DNA of 64,000 bases from Ornithodoros turicata (taxonomy: Eukaryota; Arthropoda; Arachnida; Ixodida; Argasidae), in contig NC_088204.1 in assembly GCF_037126465.1 (NCBI RefSeq), positions 73,593,807 to 73,657,806 on the forward strand. The letters run 5' to 3'. Below are positions 1-8,975 of this stretch, in pieces. Every line of letters begins with the position of its first letter. Positions within the stretch are counted from its first letter, which is position 1. The position numbers and the translations under genes were made by a program. The notes under the pieces are model-generated. The model did not search any database and was not told where the DNA came from. It saw only the letters and a list, made by a program, of their open reading frames with translations.

Positions 1-120
1 AGCGCAAAACGGTAGTCAGTCTTTCTCAAAAATGGTTTTCTGCAAAGCGTCTTGCACTTTTTGTCTATATATTTAGGTCTGCAAGTTCCAGGTGAGCTGG
101 AATCATTTGATAAACCTGTA

Positions 121-402
121 ACCGAGAAACATCATCATGACGTTGGTAGACACCGAAACCAAAACGGATCGAAAGGGGAGAGCTGAGTTCCACGAATGGG
201 CAATTGTTCGCTGCCTCCTATTGAAAGAAAAGTAGGACCGAAGGTCGCGTCCTTTTCAGAGACCATCGTAATTCCCTAAAGACCGTGGCTTTCGGGCACG
301 ACCTTCTTCGCACCTATCTTTGAACGTAGTTAAACTCTACCAAATTCGTGGCGCTGTCGAACACTGTGACGTCATTTGTTTACAAACAGGGAGAGGTCTA
401 TT
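121..402 (+). repeat. Short interspersed TIR-like repeat, copy 1
   Basis: About 285 bp shared with 910-1196 and 22649-22934 (for example GTAGGACCGAAGGTCGCGTC and ATTTGTTTACAAACAGGGAG). The right end GGGAGAGGTCTATT is mirrored at the left of copy 2. Non-coding. Confidence 0.7.
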
Positions 403-909
403 CGCAGAACGGTGAATCGCAGTAGCAGACGATTTCTGACTATACATGTCCACGTAACGAAGGAGAGAGAGGAGGTAATGCGCAGGCTTTCTCTGTCTGT
501 AGGAGGTGTTGACACAGCGCTCATTTCACGTCAGGGGACCAGACCACGTGCTAAAGAGCGGTGGAGATGATTGGAGTATAGGTGCCGCCCTGCTGGACGG
601 ATCAACCACTTTCCTTTCTCTGGACTCTTTGTTGCGTTGAGCAGGAAACGCATCAACGCAGTCGAGCACCACAGTTGCATTCCTGCAACGCCATACTTCC
701 CTAATGCCCGTTTGTTGAACGCGAAAATGAGGGAGGTAAGCTATTATAGTGCTGTGTCTCTCCCACCTCCCGCCTCCGAGACCACTGATGAGCACAATCG
801 TCCAAAAACCACTCGCTTAGAGATACAGACTACATTTTGCTAATAGACGCGCTAGGTTAGCTATAAATTGATAACACTGTTCCTAAATTCAGACCCAAGA
901 GGTCGTTCC

Positions 910-1196
910 AATAGAGCTCTACCCGAGACACATTATCATGACGTTGGTAGACAGACTGAAGCAGAAACAAATCGGAAGGTGAGGGCTAGGTTCCAGGAAT
1001 AGGCACTTGTTCGCTGACTCCTGTAAGTAGGACCGAAGGTCGCATCCCTTTCAGGGACCATCGTAATCCCCTCAAGACCGTGGCTTTAGGGCGCGACCTT
1101 GTTCGCTCATAGCGTCCAGCTTAGTTCAACTCTACCAAATGGGTGGCGTCTCCAACACTATGACGTCATTTGTTTACAAACAGGGAGAGGTCTATT
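910..1196 (+). repeat. Short interspersed TIR-like repeat, copy 2
   Basis: The best-preserved copy: left end AATAGAGCTCTACCC and right end GGGAGAGGTCTATT form imperfect terminal inverted repeats. Confidence 0.7.
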
Positions 1197-2561
1197 ATGC
1201 CTAAACGCACGCTCCACGCACTACCGTCGGGTCTGGGAGATGCTGCAAAATAGGCAAGACTAAGGCAAAGCGCTGTTGAGAAAACAAGCGTCCTAAAAGG
1301 TCGTCTCCCCTTCCCCGTCTCCCGTTTTCAACACTAGCCGAACACTAGCCAAAAGGCTAGGTGATAATAGCTCGCAAATCTCTTAGAATAGCAAATAAAT
1401 GTTTTATCGAGACTAGTAAAACCGACTGATTTTCCGAGATTTCTCGAGAGAGATTTCTCCAGACAGCCTGGGAGTTGCAATAGCAAAAAAAGAGGTCTGT
1501 CGGGGCGGCTCTTTCTATGCACGTCGGGAAAGGTTAGGTTTGTTTAGCGACAAGACGAATGAGATACAATGTCGAAAGTCGTTCTCTCTTGGGTGAACAG
1601 GTCCAAGGTGCATTACCTCCCCGTTAGAGATTTTCATCGCGGAAGGAATGAAAACAGGCACCTTATCCTGCCGAAAAGTTCAGCTAAGAGAAATGGGTCG
1701 ACCACGTCGCGCGGCCATTGACCTTTCGGTTTCACTTTAACAGTTGTCTGTATAGCCAGAACTCTATAGAGTTTGCGTGTGTCGTCTTCTGTGTCGGTGT
1801 CTCTCGGTCTTCTTCATGGGTCTGTATAGCCATTAGAAGATTAGTTTAAAAATGCGTGCCAAAAAGTCTTAAAGGACCCTCTCCTCAAGCTTCACTTGTT
1901 CCACGCATGCCTCGTCCTTCAGATACTTCGATTCCTCCCTTGGTATTTGGTAGCGTGCGCTGTGCAGCTACAACAGGAAATAGTGAAATATATCGACAGG
2001 TTTTCGTAGCACCTTCTCAGACCCCGGTTCCACTGCTTCGGTCTCTTAACATTTCTCGTTTTCAAACAAGAACAAACTGGAATAGATGAAGTGACATTGG
2101 ATGACGAAATTTGCCACTTAACTTCCGGCTAAATTCCACCAATTTTAGGCCAGTATGTGATATAAAATGATGAGGTGATTAATAATGAATTCAAACAAAC
2201 TACCTAATGAAGTAGAATAAGGTGAAATAAAATTCGCATTTTAATTTGAAGTGAAAAAAGGTGTACACAATAATACCTTTTACAGTTCATTGGAAAGCCT
2301 CTCGTACAGCATGTCGCCACACAAATTGGCTTACTCACCTTATGTGTAAATCTACTCGCAATGCGAATTTGAATCTGGAAAGCCTGTCATGAAAGTGTCG
2401 GTGAATTTCCAAAGATATAATGTGGGCATTTCAAGCTTTAACCTTGCATGTGTGCGTTTTCACCACAGCCTGAAGCTCTTATCTTCCTCAATTCCTTCTT
2501 TCCTTTCCTTTCTTCCTTCCTTCTTCCTTTTAATGGGGCACATAATGGTTTATTAGGCCCA
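1197..2561. other. No gene recognised
   Basis: Short open frames only, none with a known domain. CT-rich run at 2485-2530. Confidence 0.5.
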
Positions 2562-3070
2562 TAAGAAGTGTAACAGGTAGGGCCGGTTGGTACTGCTTGA
2601 GACACACTTGTCTGATATCTCCAGCCCCCGTAAAAGCGGGTTACCGAACCAAGTTTTGCTGTGCTACCTTCGCCTTCGCGTCACTTCCGTTCCCCTGGGG
2701 GCGGCGGGCCTGGGCAGCGCCACCAGACGGGAGAGATGGCGATCCGATAACCGCGCGTCGTCTGCTAGCTCCAAATGCGTCGACGGGGCAGCGCTTTCCT
2801 TGGAATGCGGAGTGGAATGGGAATTCGGCGCTAGCAGACGACGCGCGGTTATCGGATATCAGACACGTGTGTCGGAAGCAGCACATACTTCGTCGTGCAG
2901 CTACAAAAAGGAACAATCACAAAAGGATGCGTCTTGTGTTCGTCTTTTTGACATTGCTCCTTTCGCCGCTGTACCACGAAGTATTAGGTCCAGCCTGGAC
3001 ATCAATAAATCAATCAAACGCGTACACCAATATGCACCCACTAACATGATCAATAGTCGATCAACCTTGT
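2562..3070 (+). repeat. Probable interspersed repeat carrying a perfect 28-bp hairpin
   Basis: GC-rich block ending with an AATAAATCAATCAA tail-like run near 3004, reminiscent of a retroelement 3' end. Inside, ATCCGATAACCGCGCGTCGT.. (2742-2769) is exactly mirrored at 2830-2857 with a 60-bp loop. No conserved protein found. Confidence 0.4.
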
Positions 3071-3133
3071 CTTTTGTAATGTAATTTTACCCTTTGTTCC
3101 GTAGTTCTTTTCTTTTGATTTATTTTATTTATA

Positions 3134-3557
3134 CCCCTGTCACACGGGCATTTTCGATCCTGCTCGACCGAACCTGCTTGAACCCAATGCAGATCGGATG
3201 GTGCTACACGGCCGCTTGATCCTGCTTCACTCAAGACAGTTCCCATAACAGGATTGAGAATTTCAAGACGGCTCGACGGCCGCCATTTGCATCCTCGATC
3301 CCGGTGAACTGTCATAACTTAAGACGGACATGCGCGCGAAGCTACAAATGATGCTTACATCGGTATACGATAAATTACCACTAATATCGCTGTTATATAG
3401 GAAACGCGAATTAATGAGTTCCGTTTATTCATTTGCACAGGTCAACCATTCAATGCACATTGAAAGTGGCCGTGTAGCAGCGTCAAAACTCGAGCGTGCT
3501 CGGGAAGTTCGATGCAGATCGGATTCGAGAAGGATCGAAATGCCCGTGTGACAGGGG
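3134..3557. mobile_element. 424-bp MITE with TA duplication
   Basis: CCCCTGTCACACGGGCATTT (left) and its complement at the right form terminal inverted repeats of about 33 bp, flanked by TA on both sides (3132-3133, 3558-3559). No transposase frame; size and TA target suggest a Tc1/mariner-related MITE. Confidence 0.75.
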
Positions 3558-3596
3558 TATTATATTTTACCTGTTTCTCTTTTCTTCCTTTCTTTT

Positions 3597-3690
3597 GGTT
3601 TTACGGAATAGCAAGCCGACATATCGTATGGCTGACCTTTCATCCCGTTTTTTTTTTTCCTTTGTTCTAATAAATATACCCCCACCCCTT
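3597..3690 (+). repeat. Retrotransposon 3' terminal fragment
   Basis: GCAAGCCGACATATCGTATG to TAATAAATATACCCCCACCC, the same terminal module that follows the retroelement frame at 14.1-14.7 kb. Only this end is present. Confidence 0.5.
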
Positions 3691-5827
3691 GTTTTGGCAT
3701 TCTTCATATTTTTACACACCAATTTTAATATCGCTACTTGAAGAAAGGAATCCACCCACTATCCACCCCAATGTCAATATGGGCGTCATTTCGAAGATCA
3801 ATGCCAACACATATTGTGATTGATACTGACAGCAATCTTCTCACCCTTCTTCGAGGTCTCACAACAATGTGCGAAACAAACAACAAATCACTCCGCGTGA
3901 CAGGAAGAAAAGAAGTATAATATCGAGCTTTCAATATCCTTGGGTGAATGGATCGGATAAGTTTGATCAGCAAGAAAGGAACTTATAGCTCTTGTGTCCC
4001 AGCCCATTGTTGCAAGCCGCGTAATTGTTATCCGCTATATTGATATGTCTCCGGTTCATATTTCCAATTTCAACGGAGCGTTCCCCATTTTGAGTACGCG
4101 AGCACCCTACATGTAGTGCTTCTACTTAGAGCGTCGGGGACTATATATAGGTTAATGGAGCTATAGTGCCATGTACGGGGCAAATAGATATTGTGTGTCG
4201 AAGTTCCGTTGTTCTAGGAAAGCTGTATTGTGAAGAAGTGGTGAATAACTTTGTTTTCGAGGCACGTGCGGACTATGTACGACAACATGCAGCTACATGA
4301 ATGAGGATGGGATGAGGTAGTATGAATGAAGGGCTGTGTTGACCTTTTTGATTGACTGATTCACGTAGGAGTATGTGAAAGCATGCTCATTGATCTCGTG
4401 TCTCTGGTGTCTCCATTATCGCGGAATATTCGCGCTGTCTTTTGTGTTAACTGGGTCGTGTGCTATGACGGCAGTGTATAAGGAATTCAGGGTTACCAAA
4501 TGGTAAATCCTGCATGTAGCCAAAATGTAACCAGCTGAGGCTCTCTGTAGCCAAAAGAGATAGCCAAGACTTCATAATCTTTTTCTCATTTCTAATATTT
4601 TCTAAACTTTCAACATATCTTATCTCCCCTTACCGCAACAACTTCGCTTATCAACTTCAAAATTATTTCCCGAGCGATACGCAGGGCCGAAAAATTGATC
4701 AGCGCCGGATACTGATCAAGCGCCTGTATCAGTTTTGGTTTTCGGCAACTATTCCTACCCAAGCAGCACAATGTACTGAAAGTCGAGTGCAATAGGGGTG
4801 GACGGTATGTGTGTTATCAATGTTCCTTAGCTTCAAGACTCTGTTCAAGGTCTTCCACCTACCCGTCCACCCCTATTGCACTCGACTTTCAGTACATTGT
4901 GCTGCTTGGGTAGTAAGAACAAATTATTGTGATTAAAAAAAAGTACTGTACTCTTTGGCACACTTCTAAACGCTTATGAAATGCAATAGTATTACAGAAG
5001 ACGAAGGACGACGACTCGATTGCGGATGCGAAAGAAGCACACACATGGGTGGGTGGGTGTTAATGTCTTAATCTGCTCCTCGTTGTTGGCCACACATAGG
5101 TGGGCATCGTCACAACGATAGCAAAACAAAACGGATGGAGGATAAATGGTGGAGATGGGTAAAACGCGCGTGAGTCCGGCGGGAAGCGCAAAGGGTTACA
5201 AGGGTCGTTGTGCAAGATCCGCCTCCTTCAGGAAGAGAACAAGGTTTCTTGCTTTAGCTGAACTTTCGGCCTAAGAATTCCACCGGGGTAAAGGATATCC
5301 GCCGGCGTGCCAGAGCTGGAGTGGGGGAGGAGGGCTTCGTGAGCAGAATGGCGAGCTCGCCATTATGGCAGGATGTGCTCGCGTGTTTCCGGTTGTTGAG
5401 AAGTTCCGGTGACGTGACACGGCTTCACCGAGTCCTCAAAAAGTGCGTTAGAGTAAAGTTGCTGCTGATGTCGTTCCTGACAAGAAGTACGTGTGTGTGT
5501 GTGGTGTCATCGCCCCCGGGAAAATAATTTTAGGGAATGAACGAACCTTGTGTCGCCATAGTATATGCACACCATGACAAATGCAGGAAGAGATTACGCA
5601 CGTTACAAACGCTGATACCATAGAGGGACGAGACACTTTTGTTGATCTTTTTGACACGTAGTTGAGAAAAAAAGATGGAGGCATGCTCGAAAAATTGTGC
5701 ATCTCTCTTTTCTTCCTGTTTCGCGGTGTTACTCAGGAGGACATGGAGGGGTATAGCCGAACAGCCAAATAGCCAGCTCCGACATTAAGGAGCCAGCTGG
5801 GACCGCAAGTAGCTAAAGATGGTTACT
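3691..5827. other. No gene recognised
   Basis: Apart from the MITE at 4755-4913 I see nothing supportable; short frames on both strands lack conserved motifs. Confidence 0.5.
4755..4913. mobile_element. 159-bp MITE with 51-bp inverted repeats, copy 1
   Basis: The two arms (4755-4805, 4863-4913) begin CTACCCAAGCAGCACAATGT and are fully complementary. TA flanks CCCAAGCAGC on each side. The second copy at 13392 has the inner loop in the opposite orientation. Confidence 0.85.
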
Positions 5828-5920
5828 TGTATGCACACCTGGCCGATGGCCCAATAAGGCCGAAACAGCTCTCCAGTACTGGCGTGGCGACGTTTGAGCA
5901 TATATATATATATATATGGA
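5828..5920 (+). repeat. Degenerate hammerhead remnant ending in (TA)n
   Basis: The stretch shares the GGCCCAATAAGGCCGAAACA stem II/core and the downstream GGCGACGTTTG of the 235-bp unit. The CTGATGA core has decayed to CCGATGG and the cleavage triplet to CTC, so it should be inactive. It runs into a (TA)n tract just like the end of the 235-bp array, suggesting an older insertion with the same end structure. Confidence 0.6.
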
Positions 5921-6157
5921 TAACTTAGTACAGATGGACGCGAAAAAGACAGATTACAAGTAACGCAGAGACTTTTGGGAAGCCATATAAGGATTGTCCT
6001 ATTGAAGGCAGCGCCGACTGCCGAAGCGTCGATCCCTAAATGGAAATCTGGAAAAATCTCTGGAAAAAATAAACTGGAAATCTCTTTCTAGTACTTCCCA
6101 TTTAATTTTCTTGTTTTCTTCATTACTTGTAGCCCCTCTCGCTCTCTCTTTCTCTCT

Positions 6158-6188
<31 letters not shown>

Positions 6189-6239
6189 CTCATAGGTCGA
6201 GGGAAGTGCAAAAAATCAAACGACCACGAAGCTTTACCG

Positions 6240-6489
6240 TTGTGGAAGGAAAAAGACGCGGACAACAGATTTTAGGGAAGTTAGAAATACTAGTTCATTT
6301 AATGGGCAGAAATTAAAAGTTGAATGAAAAAAGGGTCGACGCTTCGTGAATATATGGTCGACGTTTCGACAGTGCCATTGTCGAAACGTCGACCCCTTTT
6401 TTCATTCAACTGTGATTTTCTGCCCATTAAATGAACTAGTGTTTCTAACTTCCCTAAAATCTGTTGTCCGCGTCTTTTTCCTTCCACAA
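6240..6489. repeat. Penelope-like fold-back with palindromic hammerhead half-sites
   Basis: Two arms (from 6240 and ending 6489) are near-perfect reverse complements for about 115 bp each. They meet at a palindrome around 6354-6392 in which the stem II/GAAAC/GTCGACC part of a hammerhead is mirrored. The complete CTGANGA core is missing on both sides. The right end passes into (TA)n at 6491, the left is preceded by (TA)n at 6161-6187. Interpreted as two truncated Penelope-type ends joined head to head; no reverse transcriptase is present. Confidence 0.55.
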
Positions 6490-6507
6490 CTATATATATA
6501 TATATAT

Positions 6508-6582
6508 ACGTCGCCCACCTACGCATTGCTGATGAAGGCCCAATAAGGCCGAAACAGCTGTCCAATGCTGGTGTGGCGACGT
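6508..6582 (+). ncRNA. Hammerhead ribozyme, type I, unit 1
   Basis: Outer stem I ACGTCGCC (6508-6515) pairs with GGCGACGT (6575-6582); inner stem I GCATTG (6523-6528) pairs with CAATGC (6563-6568), leaving an internal loop between them. The core CTGATGA is at 6529-6535. Stem II is GGCC/GGCC (6537-6540 with 6547-6550) with loop CAATAA. GAA is at 6551-6553, and stem III ACA/TGT surrounds a two-base loop. Predicted cleavage is after C6562 (GTC). One extra A (6536) sits between the core and stem II, a departure from the canonical fold. The stem III sequence ACAGCTGT is self-complementary, so a dimeric ribozyme is plausible. Confidence 0.75.
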
Positions 6583-6742
6583 TTGGGACTTATAAACATA
6601 TGTTCAACGTGCAGCCAAAGAGCCTAGGCTATTTTTTTCACTTAATACTTTACTGGCTTCGCACTGGGCTTTCAGAGGTGAGTTACTCACCCTGACGGGA
6701 GGACATCACGTTCCACGTGACCTTCCGCCGCCACTCGCTCAA

Positions 6743-6817
6743 ACGTCGCCCACCTACGCATTGCTGATGAAGGCCCAATAAGGCCGAAACAGCTGTCCAA
6801 TGCTGGTGTGGCGACGT
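6743..6817 (+). ncRNA. Hammerhead ribozyme, type I, unit 2
   Basis: Same sequence as the unit at 6508. The core starts at 6764 and predicted cleavage is after C6797. Confidence 0.75.
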
Positions 6818-6977
6818 TTGGGACTTATAAACATATGTTCAACGTGCAGCCAAAGAGCCTAGGCTATTTTTTTCACTTAATACTTTACTGGCTTCGCACT
6901 GGGCTTTCAGAGGTGAGTTACTCACCCTGACGGGAGGACATCACGTTCCACGTGACCTTCCGCCGCCACTCGCTCAA

Positions 6978-7052
6978 ACGTCGCCCACCTACGCATTGCT
7001 GATGAAGGCCCAATAAGGCCGAAACAGCTGTCCAATGCTGGTGTGGCGACGT
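6978..7052 (+). ncRNA. Hammerhead ribozyme, type I, unit 3
   Basis: Same sequence as the unit at 6508. The core starts at 6999 and predicted cleavage is after C7032. Confidence 0.75.
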
Positions 7053-7212
7053 TTGGGACTTATAAACATATGTTCAACGTGCAGCCAAAGAGCCTAGGCT
7101 ATTTTTTTCACTTAATACTTTACTGGCTTCGCACTGGGCTTTCAGAGGTGAGTTACTCACCCTGACGGGAGGACATCACGTTCCACGTGACCTTCCGCCG
7201 CCACTCGCTCAA

Positions 7213-7287
7213 ACGTCGCCCACCTACGCATTGCTGATGAAGGCCCAATAAGGCCGAAACAGCTGTCCAATGCTGGTGTGGCGACGT
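7213..7287 (+). ncRNA. Hammerhead ribozyme, type I, unit 4
   Basis: Same sequence as the unit at 6508. The core starts at 7234 and predicted cleavage is after C7267. Confidence 0.75.
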
Positions 7288-7447
7288 TTGGGACTTATAA
7301 ACATATGTTCAACGTGCAGCCAAAGAGCCTAGGCTATTTTTTTCACTTAATACTTTACTGGCTTCGCACTGGGCTTTCAGAGGTGAGTTACTCACCCTGA
7401 CGGGAGGACATCACGTTCCACGTGACCTTCCGCCGCCACTCGCTCAA

Positions 7448-7522
7448 ACGTCGCCCACCTACGCATTGCTGATGAAGGCCCAATAAGGCCGAAACAGCTG
7501 TCCAATGCTGGTGTGGCGACGT
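7448..7522 (+). ncRNA. Hammerhead ribozyme, type I, unit 5
   Basis: Same sequence as the unit at 6508. The core starts at 7469 and predicted cleavage is after C7502. The body of this unit carries the single substitution noticed in the array. Confidence 0.75.
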
Positions 7523-7682
7523 TTGGGACTTATAAACATATGTTCAACGTGCAGCCAAAGAGCCTAGGCTATTTTTTTCACTTAATACTTTACTGGCTTC
7601 GCACTGGGCTTTCAGAGGTGAGTTACTCAACCTGACGGGAGGACATCACGTTCCACGTGACCTTCCGCCGCCACTCGCTCAA

Positions 7683-7757
7683 ACGTCGCCCACCTACGCA
7701 TTGCTGATGAAGGCCCAATAAGGCCGAAACAGCTGTCCAATGCTGGTGTGGCGACGT
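7683..7757 (+). ncRNA. Hammerhead ribozyme, type I, unit 6
   Basis: Same sequence as the unit at 6508. The core starts at 7704 and predicted cleavage is after C7737. Confidence 0.75.
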
Positions 7758-7917
7758 TTGGGACTTATAAACATATGTTCAACGTGCAGCCAAAGAGCCT
7801 AGGCTATTTTTTTCACTTAATACTTTACTGGCTTCGCACTGGGCTTTCAGAGGTGAGTTACTCACCCTGACGGGAGGACATCACGTTCCACGTGACCTTC
7901 CGCCGCCACTCGCTCAA

Positions 7918-7992
7918 ACGTCGCCCACCTACGCATTGCTGATGAAGGCCCAATAAGGCCGAAACAGCTGTCCAATGCTGGTGTGGCGACGT
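7918..7992 (+). ncRNA. Hammerhead ribozyme, type I, terminal unit 7
   Basis: Complete ribozyme in the last, truncated unit; core at 7939, predicted cleavage after C7972. Only about 18 bp of body follow before the (TA)n tract, so this copy closes the array as the 3' ribozyme. Confidence 0.75.
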
Positions 7993-8004
7993 TTGGGACT
8001 TATA

Positions 8005-8041
<37 letters not shown>

Positions 8042-8159
8042 GAAGCTTAAGAGGGCGGTTGTCCACGAGAATGAAACAGAAAAAATCAGAAGACGACAAA
8101 GAGCTTACAGGATATACGGTAAGAGAAGAAAAGAGTGGATTGGCACGAAATGATATAAA

Positions 8160-8555
8160 TACAAAATAAACGAGACGTGAAGAACCGAAGTAGAAGTATT
8201 AAGTAAAAAATAAAAGGATTTATTATGAATTAAACTAGTTAATTAAAATGCCCTAACGGAAATTTACATGCAGTCTACGTTGCGGCGGAGCCTCCGCCTT
8301 CTTCAGGACAAAAGTATTAAGTGGCCTCGTAGCGCCACGTGGCGCGACCTCCTCCATTGTGACGTCACATTTGACTTTCGGAAGCCCTATGCGGCCACTT
8401 AATACTATTGTCCTGAAGAAGGCGGTGCCTCCGCCGCAACGTAGACTGCATGTGAATTTACGTCAGCCCATTTTAATTAACTACTTTAATTCATAATAAA
8501 TCTTTTTTTTTACTTAATACTCCTACTTCCGTTGTCCGCGTCTCGTTTATTTTGT

Positions 8556-8556
<1 letters not shown>
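8160..8556. repeat. Penelope-like fold-back with hammerhead-like motifs in both arms
   Basis: Inverted arms of about 150 bp, each carrying the motif CTGAAGAAGGCGG...CCGCCGCAACGTAGAC (left arm on the minus strand at about 8273-8312, right arm on the plus strand at about 8410-8447), flank a GC-rich centre of about 100 bp. The hammerhead GAAAC box reads GCAAC here, so self-cleavage is doubtful. The right end enters a long (TA)n tract at about 8560, as in the neighbouring fragments. Confidence 0.5.
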
Positions 8557-8604
<48 letters not shown>

Positions 8605-8605
<1 letters not shown>

Positions 8606-8755
8606 CCGTCCTGACGAAGGCGGAGCTTCCGCAGCAACGTTGACTCCCCCCTTAACTTTCCACTAGTAAATAAATAACTCCCCCTTTTTCTACTTCCTAC
8701 ATCTTCGTTGTCTGCCTCATATTTTGTTAGTACCTATATATATATATATATATAT
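8605..8755 (+). repeat. Penelope-like terminal fragment with hammerhead-like motif
   Basis: GTCCTGACGAAGGCGGAGCT at about 8608 opens a hammerhead-like motif with the same GCAAC variant as the neighbouring fold-back. It is followed by about 90 bp and then (TA)n at 8733-8754. Same orientation and same end structure as the right arm at 8410-8556. Confidence 0.45.
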
Positions 8756-8890
8756 TCAATAAGGATCAGGAGCGGAGACAGTCTTCTACAGGACAAGGTA
8801 TAAAGGAGGAACTTCATTAAAAACTAAGAGGGGGTATCCGACGTTTCGACAGCAGCGCCGTCTTCAACAGGAATGGGATATTATGGTGAC
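8756..8890 (-). repeat. Penelope-like terminal fragment with hammerhead-like motif
   Basis: On the minus strand, CTGTTGAAGACGGCG, then CTGTCGAAACGTCGGATAC, lies at about 8847-8882. This keeps the GAAAC box and a GTC cleavage triplet but has TT in the CTGANGA core. The fragment is bounded by (TA)n at 8733-8754. Confidence 0.45.
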
Positions 8891-8975
8891 TATATATATA
8901 ACTATATATACTAACTAACTAACTAATACTAATACCTATGTGTATATATGTATATATATATATATATATATATTC

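Larger units (their letters stand above)
6508..8010 (+). repeat. 235-bp tandem array with one hammerhead ribozyme per unit (retrozyme-like)
   Basis: Six complete head-to-tail copies start at 6508, 6743, 6978, 7213, 7448 and 7683. A seventh, partial copy (7918 to about 8010) stops shortly after its ribozyme. Units are almost identical; the only difference I noticed is a C-to-A change at about 7630 in unit five. Each unit is a 75-nt type I hammerhead followed by about 160 bp of unrelated sequence that contains a short GGTGAGTTACTCACC palindrome. The array begins and ends with the ribozyme and is bounded on both sides by (TA)n. This ribozyme-body-ribozyme layout is that of animal retrozymes, non-autonomous elements amplified through small circular RNAs, probably using Penelope-like machinery. 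The retrozyme identity is inference; the repeat and motif are directly visible. Confidence 0.85.
8560..8972. repeat. (TA)n microsatellite cluster
   Basis: Long TA runs at about 8560-8602, 8733-8754 and 8892-8972 separate the Penelope-like fragments. Others lie at 5900-5917, 6161-6187, 6491-6508 and 8008-8038. Every hammerhead-bearing fragment in this stretch abuts one. Confidence 0.9.

Noticed and set aside
6508..8010. CRISPR array
   Set aside because: The 235-bp unit is uniform throughout with no variable spacers, and the DNA is eukaryotic.
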